Shown here piece after piece: positions 15,422 through 20,894 of a stretch of 20,894 nucleotides of DNA. The DNA comes from an uncultured Lentisphaeria bacterium (GTDB lineage: Bacteria; Verrucomicrobiota; Lentisphaeria; Victivallales; UBA1829). The stretch spans positions 1-20,894 of the forward strand of contig CAJMAW010000048.1 of NCBI GenBank assembly GCA_905211485.1, in the 5' to 3' direction. Under the pieces are notes generated by a model that was not told the origin of the DNA, ran no database searches, and saw nothing but the letters and a program-made list of their open reading frames with translations. Within the stretch, counting starts at the first letter, position 1. Each line of letters begins with the position of its first letter. Made by a program: the position numbers and the translations under genes.

Positions 15422-16225
15422 TCAGGCTCTGCGTCCGTGATGATCTCCGCTCAGGATGCCGCGTTTGGAACTGGCGACGAAATCCAGGAACTCCACGACT
15501 TCAGGGATCTGCGGGACTTCCGCACGGACCTTTTCCGCGGCATTGCGGTGATTCAGGCCGTGACGGAAAAAGATGTCGTACACATCCTTGATCGCGCGGA
15601 TAGTTTCAGCGGAGAAACCGTTTCTCTTCATGCCGACGATGTTGAATCCGCGGACACCTCCGTTGCGTCCATCCCCGATCATGAAGGGAGGCAGATCCAT
15701 GGAGATCTGTGAACCGCCGCTCAGGACGGCAAGACGCCCCATTCTGCAGAACTGATGCATCCCGGAGAGCCCCGATATCAGACAGTTGTCCCCGACCGTG
15801 CAGTATCCCGCGACCCCGCTGTAAGGCACAAAGATCACTTTGTTTCCGAGAACACAGTTGTGGGAAATATGCGTATTCGCCATCAGGAAACATCCGTCCC
15901 CGATCACCGTCTCGGATCCGGGTTTTGTGCCCCGGTTGACTGTGACCCCTTCCCGGAAACGGTTGCCGTTTCCGATTCGGGTGGATGAAATCCCTAGTTC
16001 CGGCTGATAGGCGTAATCCTCGGGATCGGTTCCGATGGAAGCGAATGCGTAAACGGTGTTGTTTTCCCCCATGGTGGTGTGTGCGCCGATGTGGCACTGG
16101 GCAATCAGCCGCGTGCCGGCACCAATCTTCACATCTTCTTCAATGACACAATGAGGCCCTACGATCACGTCGTCCGCAAGTTCGGCGCCGGGATCGACAA
16201 TTGCTGTGGGATGGATAACTGCCAT
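15422..16225 (-). CDS. lpxA: LpxA-type acyl-ACP:UDP-GlcNAc O-acyltransferase, copy 2
   Basis: The 267-residue protein is close to the 262 residues of E. coli LpxA and keeps more of its canonical features than copy 1. It has hexapeptide beta-helix repeats from IHPTAIV, then FREGVTVNRGT, HISHN with His122 at the catalytic position, SGMHQFCRMGRLAVLSGGS, DLPPF, FNIVGMKRNGFSAETIRAIK and a helical end FLDFVASSKRGI. It should catalyse the first acylation of lipid A synthesis. The residue after the catalytic His is Asn rather than Asp. ATG 16225 is chosen because homology starts there and AAGG lies upstream; a longer frame to 16360 adds 45 unrelated residues. The two copies share fold and orientation but clearly diverge; one may use another acyl chain or sugar. 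Confidence 0.87.
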   Translation of the reverse strand: MAVIHPTAIVDPGAELADDVIVGPHCVIEEDVKIGAGTRLIAQCHIGAHTTMGENNTVYAFASIGTDPEDYAYQPELGISSTRIGNGNRFREGVTVNRGTKPGSETVIGDGCFLMANTHISHNCVLGNKVIFVPYSGVAGYCTVGDNCLISGLSGMHQFCRMGRLAVLSGGSQISMDLPPFMIGDGRNGGVRGFNIVGMKRNGFSAETIRAIKDVYDIFFRHGLNHRNAAEKVRAEVPQIPEVVEFLDFVASSKRGILSGDHHGRRA

Positions 16226-16504
16226 AATACGATTCGCCTTTCTGAAACTGTCTCTGTCAAACTGGCCTTGAAAAGCGGGAAACGGGCAGAGGAGCCGCAG
16301 AGAAAAATGAAAAAATGCGGAAATGGAGCCCGCTGAAATTCGCTTTTCCCCGCCTTCCAAAAACTGATCCCGGAGGCCTGTCCGCTGCCGAGTCTGCTGT
16401 GTATGTGTCTGGCGTTCCCGTTTCCTTTTCCGGAATCCGCCCCGCCCCTCCCTGCCAGGGAAAAGCGGAAACGGATGGTTTCTCTCACTGATTCAGAGCG
16501 TTTC
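16226..16504. other. Intergenic region upstream of lpxA copy 2
   Basis: Nothing gene-like is supported here. A TTGACA on the minus strand (16255-16260) has no matching -10 box at normal spacing. No clear terminator follows the small gene at 16505. Confidence 0.4.
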
Positions 16505-16612
16505 TTATTTCTTCTTCACGCTCTTCATGGATGCATGGAGTCTTTCCTTGACTCTGGCGAGATAATGTTTGCGGCGGGCTCTTTTCTGAACTTTGTTGTA
16601 TTGTCTTCCCAT
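16505..16612 (-). CDS. Very basic 35-residue protein, possibly ribosome- or RNA-associated
   Basis: This short gene encodes 35 residues starting MGRQYNKVQKRARRKHYLAR and ending in KSVKKK. About half of the residues are Lys, Arg or His and there is no acidic patch beyond a single Glu, so it should bind RNA, as small ribosomal proteins do. A good ribosome site, AAGGAG (minus strand, at 16619-16624), lies six bases before the ATG, and a plausible promoter lies upstream; both support a real gene. A longer frame reaching 16834 would prepend 74 residues encoded by AT-rich promoter-like DNA and is not credible. I have an impression of similar tiny proteins in PVC bacteria but cannot name a family. 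It is not bTHX, bL34 or bL36 by sequence. Confidence 0.68.
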   Translation of the reverse strand: MGRQYNKVQKRARRKHYLARVKERLHASMKSVKKK

Positions 16613-16676
16613 GGAGGACTCCTTGTTTTTGATGAAGTTTCTGTAAAAATGAAAATTCCTTTTCCGTGAAGAGGAA

Positions 16677-16705
16677 AAAATACCACAAAAGTGTGATAAA
16701 TTCAA
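16677..16705 (-). promoter_or_regulatory. Candidate sigma-70-type promoter of the small basic protein
   Basis: Read on the minus strand, TTGAAT (16700-16705) and TATTTT (16677-16682) are spaced by 17 bases. Each box matches four of six consensus positions. The predicted leader to the ATG at 16612 is about 57 bases. The AT-rich setting supports the call. Confidence 0.45.
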
Positions 16706-16978
16706 TGAAAAAAGCAAAAAATATTTTTTCATTCGATTCGGGGGAAGGAGGAAGAGTGAAGTGTTCCGGGGAATCCCGGGAGCGAAGCCTTTCCCGGAGC
16801 ATTTCCTGTACATCTTTGCGGTCCGGTCCTGCATAAAGTCTTCAGAGAAAGCTTATGCACCGGAGGTTTTCCCGAAACAGACCCGCAAGCTGCCGCCGGA
16901 ATAAGAGGAAGCCGGCAAAATCGTCCTGCTCTTTGCATTTTCGATTTGAAAAAACGCTTTGCACTGCTAACTTGTCAG

Positions 16979-17002
16979 AATATCAGTCAATATCAGTCAA
17001 TA
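16979..17002 (+). repeat. Tandem 10-base repeat upstream of the lipoprotein gene
   Basis: The unit AATATCAGTC occurs twice in tandem (16979-16988 and 16989-16998), followed by a partial third unit AATA. It ends 24 bases before the start codon at 17026 and may be an operator or lie in the leader. The 10-base period would place the units on the same face of the helix. Confidence 0.7.
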
Positions 17003-17025
17003 CGGAATCAATCCATTGGAGTCCC

Positions 17026-17832
17026 ATGTTTTTTCGATTGAAAACTGAAAACAGAAAAAAGAGTGTCCGCTTTCATGTTTTCCCGGCACTGCTTCTGCTC
17101 TGCCTGTTGTTCTGCACGGCCTGCGGGAATAAAACGCGGAATGAACCGCCGCAGGTACGCACACAGCTGCTTCTTGACATTCTCAACTCCCTGGACAGAA
17201 AAGATTACAATACGGCCATAAAGCAGATCTCAAGGCTCCGTGCACTGGACAAGACCAGCGTCATTCTGGCCGAACTGGAACACATAGAACGCTCCAATGC
17301 CATCATCCGCGACGCAAAGGCCATGATGATGCAGGGGCAATATGACAAGGCGGAAAAACATATTTCCGATGCCATTGTCCGTTACGGCGCCCAGCCGGAT
17401 CTGACGGAAGCCCGCCAGAAGGTGGAGCTCCTCGCAGACATCAACCGCTGCGTGGAAACACTTTCGGGAACGCCTGATTCCAGCGCGATGAAGGAAGCCG
17501 CCGAACGGCTCCTTGCCCTGACATCTCCCAAAACCGGAACCGCGGCAGCGTCAAAAAACACTTCCAGAGCAAGGAATGACGCCGCATCCTCTAAAAATGC
17601 CGTCTCCAATCCCGACGACATGATCCTGCTTCAGACTTATGCCGCTGAAAAAGCAGGAGAAGCCCGCTCTCTTGCCGTTTTTGAAAAAGACCGTGCCCGC
17701 TTTGATCTCTATGCAGAGTATATGGAAGCCATGCAAAGCGGAAAAGAAGAAGCGCCTGTCATGGAAGCGCTTCTGGAAATGGAAATCCCGGGCCTCGCAG
17801 GAGGAAAGGCGGGGAGACATGGAACAAAATAA
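17026..17832 (+). CDS. Lipoprotein with helical (TPR-like) repeats
   Basis: The 268-residue protein has a basic N-terminus, a hydrophobic core (FPALLLLCLLF) and a candidate lipobox C-T-A-C with the modified cysteine at residue 33. The -3 position is Cys instead of the usual Leu, a mild deviation. The mature part is helical: LLLDILNSLDRKDYNTAIKQI, then IRDAKAMMMQGQYDKAEKHI, which look like TPR-type helix pairs. A Ser/Ala/Lys/Asn-rich disordered stretch follows around residues 167-195, and the protein ends in acidic helices. No enzymatic motif is visible. The start ATG 17026 has GGAG four bases upstream and gives a proper signal peptide; the longer frame to 16855 is rejected. The SurA/PpiC-type gene follows after 93 bases on the same strand, so a role in envelope assembly is plausible but unproven. 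Confidence 0.8.
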   Translation: MFFRLKTENRKKSVRFHVFPALLLLCLLFCTACGNKTRNEPPQVRTQLLLDILNSLDRKDYNTAIKQISRLRALDKTSVILAELEHIERSNAIIRDAKAMMMQGQYDKAEKHISDAIVRYGAQPDLTEARQKVELLADINRCVETLSGTPDSSAMKEAAERLLALTSPKTGTAAASKNTSRARNDAASSKNAVSNPDDMILLQTYAAEKAGEARSLAVFEKDRARFDLYAEYMEAMQSGKEEAPVMEALLEMEIPGLAGGKAGRHGTK

Positions 17833-17925
17833 AAAACGCAACTGTCTTATACTTCCTGTCGTAACAAATGATTCATCACATAACAACAGAAGATTGAAAA
17901 CACAATTTTACGAAAGGCATCCGAG

Positions 17926-19110
17926 ATGACACACAAAGCAAGATCCATGATGATTGCGGCAGCGGCACTGTTCAGCGCCGCATCCATCCAGACCGTATTC
18001 GCACAGGCTCCGGCCACCCCCCAGGCTGCTCCGGCGGCCGCCAAACCCGCAGCCGCGGCTCCCGCGGAAAAACCGACGTTTGAAAGCATTCTGGCATTTC
18101 TGCCAGACACCGTTGCTGAAATCGGGAACAAGAAAATCACAAAACAGCAGCTGATTGCCGATATCTCCCGCCAGATTCCAGTGGAAGCCTTTTCCCAGAT
18201 CCCGGCGGAACAGGTCAAGACCATTCTCAAAAACATTGTTGACGGCATGGTCGATCAGGAAATCCTGATGATCAATGTGGAAAAGGCCGGCATCAAACCT
18301 TCTCCCGAACTGGTCTCCGCGGCCTTCGACAAAATGATGAAAAGCCTCCCCCCCGAACGCGCGGAAATGTTCACCAGCATGCTCAAACAGCGCGGAAAAA
18401 CTCTGGAGGCTTACAAGGCTGAACTTGCAAAGGATCCGAATGCCCAGAAGGGAATCGCCATCAACAACTGGGTGGAAAGCAATATTTCAAACAAACCTGA
18501 AAACGCGGTCTCCGATGCAGATGTCGAAAAATTCTACCGCGAACATCAGGAAAGTTTTGCAACGCCTGAGAGCATCAGCGCCTCCCACATCCTCATTGAC
18601 GTGAAGAAGACGGACGACTCCGGCAAAGCTCTTTCCCCTGAAGCCATCGCAAAAAATGATGCCGATGCACTGAAAAAAGCGCAGGACATCCTCGCAAAAC
18701 TCAAACAGGGCGAAAGCTTTGAGAAAATCGCCGAACAGGAAAGCGCCTGCCCGAGCGGAAAACAGAACAAGGGCTCTCTCGGGCAATTCAGCAAAGGACA
18801 GATGGTCCCGGAGTTTGAAGAAGCAGCCTTCGCTCTTCAAAAGAAAGGCCAGCTCTCCGATGTGGTTAAAACACCTTACGGATATCATATCATCAGACTC
18901 GATTCCGAAAAGAAGCCCGCATCCTTCAAACCTCTTGCTGAAGTAAAGGATGAAATCAAAAATTATCTCACTCAGATGAAGATTGAAAAAGCGGTCCTGG
19001 ACGTCATTGTCAAGGAAAGAGCAAATTTGAAAGTCAAAGTCAACGGTTTTGACGCGTCGTCTCCTGCAGCGGCTCCCGCCGCTCCCGCTGCTCCCGCTGC
19101 AAAAAAGTAA
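17926..19110 (+). CDS. Periplasmic SurA/PpiC-type peptidyl-prolyl cis-trans isomerase
   Basis: The 394-residue protein has a Sec signal peptide with likely cleavage after VFA (residue 26), then an Ala/Pro linker (27-48). A SurA-like N-terminal chaperone region follows (about 50-190; TVAEIGNKKITKQQL, VDQEILMINVEKAGI). One parvulin domain covers about 216-328: SASHILIDV, FEKIAEQESACPSG, GSLGQFSKGQMVPEFEEAAF and TPYGYHIIRL. These are the hallmark parvulin positions, so isomerase activity is expected. Proteins of this type assist folding of outer-membrane proteins in the periplasm. There is only one parvulin domain, against two in E. coli SurA. The tail (about 378-394) is Ala/Pro-rich and ends in two lysines. 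The start has AAAGG eight bases upstream. A strong terminator lies 45 bases after the stop. Confidence 0.9.
   Translation: MTHKARSMMIAAAALFSAASIQTVFAQAPATPQAAPAAAKPAAAAPAEKPTFESILAFLPDTVAEIGNKKITKQQLIADISRQIPVEAFSQIPAEQVKTILKNIVDGMVDQEILMINVEKAGIKPSPELVSAAFDKMMKSLPPERAEMFTSMLKQRGKTLEAYKAELAKDPNAQKGIAINNWVESNISNKPENAVSDADVEKFYREHQESFATPESISASHILIDVKKTDDSGKALSPEAIAKNDADALKKAQDILAKLKQGESFEKIAEQESACPSGKQNKGSLGQFSKGQMVPEFEEAAFALQKKGQLSDVVKTPYGYHIIRLDSEKKPASFKPLAEVKDEIKNYLTQMKIEKAVLDVIVKERANLKVKVNGFDASSPAAAPAAPAAPAAKK
19072..19098 (+). repeat. 9-base tandem repeat coding an Ala-Pro-Ala tail
   Basis: Three consecutive copies of GCTCCCGC(C/T) encode repeated Ala-Pro-Ala at the C-terminus of the isomerase. 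Such a repeat can gain or lose units in frame without harm. Confidence 0.7.
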
Positions 19111-19154
19111 AAGGCATTCTGCCTGAACAGCGGAAAAAGCAGTTCTGAAAAAAC

Positions 19155-19190
19155 ATGCCGACATGAGAAACAAAACTCTCATGTCGGCAT
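19155..19190 (+). terminator. Strong Rho-independent terminator of the isomerase gene
   Basis: ATGCCGACATGAGA (19155-19168) and TCTCATGTCGGCAT (19177-19190) form a perfect 14-bp stem around an 8-base loop, followed by TTTCTTT. The preceding A-rich stretch could let it also work on the minus strand, as a second stop for panC transcripts. Confidence 0.93.
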
Positions 19191-19214
19191 TTTCTTTGTC
19201 CCCTTCAGGACAAT

Positions 19215-19246
19215 AAAAAAGCATGAGGGCTATTCGCTCTCATGCT
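19215..19246 (-). terminator. Rho-independent terminator of panC
   Basis: On the minus strand, AGCATGAG and CTCATGCT form an 8-bp stem (19239-19246 with 19220-19227) with extra GC/GC pairing in the loop, followed by a run of T. It lies about 75 bases past the panC stop, facing the isomerase terminator. Confidence 0.85.
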
Positions 19247-19257
19247 ATCTCCCACGC

Positions 19258-19320
19258 GGCTCCTGGGATGAAGAGTCTGAGCCTCGTCAGAAGGATACGG
19301 CCTTCTGTTCCCCCGGCTCA
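19258..19320 (-). other. Structured 3' untranslated region of panC with competing stems
   Basis: Directly after the panC stop, TGAGCC/GGCTCA (19315-19320 with 19278-19283) encloses a 7-bp hairpin CAGAAGG/CCTTCTG (19288-19294 with 19301-19307). The arm at 19279-19283 can instead pair with GGCTC at 19258-19262. It is not a tRNA: no T-loop or anticodon arm is present. It may simply protect the 3' end of the message. Confidence 0.5.
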
Positions 19321-20172
19321 TCAAGGAAGATGCACCGTCATATTGTCAATCAGGCGCGTTTTTCCGAAATAAGCGGCAACTGCAAATGTCAGGACCTTGG
19401 TTCCCGGCACAGGCGGCTCCATGGTTTCCGCATCGCGGTATTCCACATAATCAGGCCTGCCCCCCGCATCCACAATCATTTCCTTCATGACACGGGTCAC
19501 TTCCGCCAGATCCGTTTCCGCCCCTGTTTCCAGAAGCTTTACAGCCATCGAAAGCGCTCTGAAAAGGACCAGCGCCCTGGAGCGTTCCTCCGCACTCAGG
19601 TATTTGTTGCGGGAACTCATTGCAAGGCCATCGGCTTCCCGGACAAGCGGAGCAGTCACGATCCGGATCGGGAAATTCAGATCCCGCACCATTCTCCGGA
19701 TCACCGCGGCCTGCTGCGCATCCTTCTGACCGAAAACGGCAAGATCCGGCAGCGCGGCATTGAAAAGCTTCGCCACAACCGTCGTCACGCCGCGGAAATG
19801 GGTGGGACGAGTTTCCGCACACAAACCGCGGGAAACCGTCTCCTCCACCACCCACGTGCTCCGGTCCGGGTGGTACATGTCGGAAGGAGAAGGGGCAAAA
19901 ATCACATCCACGGACTTTTCCTCGCAAAGGGTCCTGTCATGTTCAAAATCCCGGGGATAACATTCATAATCCTCCGTCGGCCCGAACTGGGTCGGATTCA
20001 CAAAAATCGAAACTGCAATCACATCCGCGCCGTTTTTCCTGGCGGCATCGATCAGGGAAAGATGTCCCTGATGAAGAAATCCCATGGTGGGGATCAGTCC
20101 GATGACGCGCCCGGAACGTTTCTGTTCAAACGCCCAGTTCTGCATCTCGGGAACAGAATGAATGATCTTCAT
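19321..20172 (-). CDS. panC: Pantothenate synthetase
   Basis: The 283-residue cytoplasmic enzyme joins pantoate and beta-alanine using ATP, the last step of pantothenate (coenzyme A precursor) synthesis. Motifs visible in order are PTMGFLHQGHLSLI with the nucleotide-binding H-x-x-H, VSIFVNPTQFGPTEDYECYPR, THFRGVTTVVAKLFN, FGQKDAQQ and the KMSKS-like MSSRNKYLS. The end DYVEYRDAETMEP and ARLIDN-type tail (GKTRLIDNMTVHLP) complete the family. The length is normal. The start ATG 20172 has AGGA about nine bases upstream. panB and panD are not in the window. Its message ends in the structured region and terminator at 19215-19320. Confidence 0.97.
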   Translation of the reverse strand: MKIIHSVPEMQNWAFEQKRSGRVIGLIPTMGFLHQGHLSLIDAARKNGADVIAVSIFVNPTQFGPTEDYECYPRDFEHDRTLCEEKSVDVIFAPSPSDMYHPDRSTWVVEETVSRGLCAETRPTHFRGVTTVVAKLFNAALPDLAVFGQKDAQQAAVIRRMVRDLNFPIRIVTAPLVREADGLAMSSRNKYLSAEERSRALVLFRALSMAVKLLETGAETDLAEVTRVMKEMIVDAGGRPDYVEYRDAETMEPPVPGTKVLTFAVAAYFGKTRLIDNMTVHLP

Positions 20173-20234
20173 TGTATCAATCCTATCGTCTCAGCTGTCA
20201 TAGTTGTCATTGGTTTGCACGTTGAGAACAGGGG

Positions 20235-20259
20235 AAAAACCGGAGGGGCTTTTCCTCCG
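20235..20259 (-). terminator. Rho-independent terminator of the malic enzyme gene
   Basis: On the minus strand CGGAGG, loop AAAAGCC, CCTCCG form a 6-bp stem (20254-20259 with 20241-20246), followed by G and five T. It lies about 90 bases after the malic enzyme stop and before panC. Confidence 0.65.
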
Positions 20260-20350
20260 CCGTCTCCTTCCCCGTTCTTCTTTTTTTTGATGATGAGGGA
20301 TCCGCGTATCATCCTCCGGACGGGAAGAAAAAGGTTCTCCCCCCGCTGCA

Positions 20351-20572
20351 TCAGAAAGCATTCGCGGCAATCCGTTCCGCAACGGATTTCTCATAGACGG
20401 CCGGATCCCCGATCTCCCGCTGAGCCACACCGCTAGACATCGCCGCCTCCGCCACCATCCGGGCGACACGGGGCACCACACGCGGATCAAACGGCTTGGG
20501 AATGACAAAGGTGTTCTTGAGCGGACATTCTCCATCAAACACTCCCGCCTCGGCATCTTTCGGATATGCGCG
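20351..20572 (-). CDS. Malic enzyme, C-terminal fragment (N-terminal part missing)
   Basis: About 70 residues from YPKDAEAGVFDGECPLKN onward match the C-terminus of bacterial NAD(P)-dependent malic enzymes. The key stretch is FVIPKPFDPRVVPRVARMV followed by AAMSSGVAQREI, equivalent to the IPKPFDPRL...AKAAMESGVA region. The enzyme decarboxylates malate to pyruvate. The fragment is in frame to a normal stop with a terminator downstream, so its 3' end is intact. Upstream of about 20572 the homology ends abruptly in DNA that codes on the other strand for a different protein. The missing N-terminal part (more than 300 residues) is not in the window. The frame continues to an ATG at 20614, but residues before YPKD are antisense noise. 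Either a true pseudogene at a breakpoint or an intact gene cut by an assembly error. Confidence 0.75.
   Translation of the reverse strand, partial: RAYPKDAEAGVFDGECPLKNTFVIPKPFDPRVVPRVARMVAEAAMSSGVAQREIGDPAVYEKSVAERIAANAF
20555..20572. other. Junction truncating two genes head to head
   Basis: Within these bases the minus-strand malic enzyme homology stops and the plus-strand mtnA homology starts. There is no room for a start codon region, insertion element or inverted repeat. See the finding on a chimeric join. Confidence 0.6.
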
Positions 20573-20894
20573 ATATCTGGGAGGCGATCTATTCGCTGCG
20601 CGTGCGCGGCGCACCGGCCATTGGCGTGTGCGCGGGGTACGCGCTCGCGCTGGCTGCCTCGCAGATCGATGAGGAAGAGAAAGACGCCTTTTTCGCGAAG
20701 CTTCGCGAAACGAAGGACTATCTTGCCTCCGCCCGCCCGACGGCGGTGAATCTCTTCTGGGCGCTCGACCGCGTGTGGGCCGCAGCGGAACACAGCGCCG
20801 GTCGGAGCGTGCCGGACATCTGCGAAACGCTTTTTGTCGAGGCGCAGCGCATCCGCGATGAGGATGTTGCCATCAGCCGCGCCATCGGCGAGCT
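20563..20894 (+). CDS. mtnA: Methylthioribose-1-phosphate isomerase, internal fragment
   Basis: The frame runs without a stop to the window end and encodes about 110 residues of MtnA, the eIF2B-like isomerase of the methionine salvage pathway that converts methylthioribose-1-phosphate to methylthioribulose-1-phosphate. Diagnostic stretches are SLRVRGAPAIGVCAGYALAL and SARPTAVNLFWALDRVW. The first 35-45 residues normally present before the VRGAPAIG motif are missing: upstream DNA codes on the opposite strand for malic enzyme. An ATG at 20566 lies in frame (DMRDIWEAI), but it has no ribosome site and is probably an internal Met. None of its five visible glycine codons is GGA, although GGA is common elsewhere in the window, which hints at a different source. 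The 3' part lies outside the window. Confidence 0.85.

Larger units (their letters stand above)
16613..17025. other. Divergent regulatory region, locally AT-rich
   Basis: The region separates the small basic protein (minus) from the lipoprotein gene (plus). About 16625-16740 is markedly AT-rich compared with the rest of the window and holds the minus-strand promoter candidate. About 16920-17020 holds the tandem repeat next to the lipoprotein start. Frames crossing it (for example 16729-16938 minus) are not credible. Confidence 0.5.

Noticed and set aside
16729..16938. 69-residue minus-strand frame beyond the small basic gene
   Set aside because: Cys/Pro/Arg-rich with no start signals and no family resemblance; it lies in regulatory DNA.
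19258..19320. Possible tRNA-like cloverleaf after panC
   Set aside because: Stem lengths do not fit, there is no TTCRANNC T-loop and no anticodon arm on either strand.
19330..20436. Long plus-strand frame (368 residues) opposite panC
   Set aside because: Antisense of panC, and it runs through the malic enzyme terminator.

Overview
The window reads as chromosomal DNA of a Gram-negative bacterium. It carries two LpxA-type acyltransferases, two outer-membrane-style lipoproteins (a Blc lipocalin and a helical lipoprotein) and a periplasmic SurA/PpiC-type chaperone. The coding style (moderately high GC, many TCCGGA/TTCCGG words), the pair of lpxA genes, the very basic 35-residue protein and the purine-rich intergenic DNA would fit a member of the PVC superphylum such as Lentisphaerota. 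That placement is an inference from style; no marker gene was compared.

Layout, left to right. (1) 1-3286, plus strand: the 3' end of eboD, then eboE, then trmL (tRNA wobble methyltransferase), then a flippase-like membrane protein. Genes are tightly spaced or overlapping, so this looks like the tail of an ebo metabolite-traffic operon read through into housekeeping genes. (2) 3620-6671, plus strand: a PP2C-type protein phosphatase overlapping a GT-C (family 39-like) membrane glycosyltransferase with C-terminal TPR repeats. (3) 6726-7846, minus strand: a lipocalin lipoprotein whose stop overlaps the start of a conserved protein of unknown function. (4) 8189-9793, plus strand: a clear sigma-70-type promoter, rpmA (bL27), an intergenic hairpin and obgE; rplU is not in its usual place. 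(5) 10230-11691, minus strand: an orphan CsoR-type metal-sensing repressor and the first lpxA homologue. (6) 12032-15023, plus strand: an exported protein with a BamE-like C-terminal part and a GltS sodium:glutamate symporter. (7) 15145-16612, minus strand: the second lpxA homologue with a strong terminator about 230 bases downstream, and a 35-residue very basic protein. (8) 17026-19110, plus strand: a helical lipoprotein and a SurA/PpiC-type peptidyl-prolyl isomerase ending in a 14-bp terminator hairpin. (9) 19215-20172, minus strand: panC with a structured 3' region and terminator.

The right end is anomalous. The C-terminal part of a malic enzyme (minus strand) meets, head to head, the internal part of methylthioribose-1-phosphate isomerase (plus strand, running off the window). 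Both proteins lose their N-termini at the same point near 20560-20572. This is either a rearrangement breakpoint or, more likely, a chimeric join in the assembly.

Several intergenic regions are long (300-640 bases) and hold no gene, but they show sharp switches between pyrimidine-rich and purine-rich strands and several GC-rich hairpins. No rRNA, tRNA, CRISPR array, insertion sequence or prophage was seen. No clearly new multi-gene system was found. The best leads are the ebo genes in this context, the 35-residue basic protein, the alternative RNA pairings after panC, and the right-end junction.
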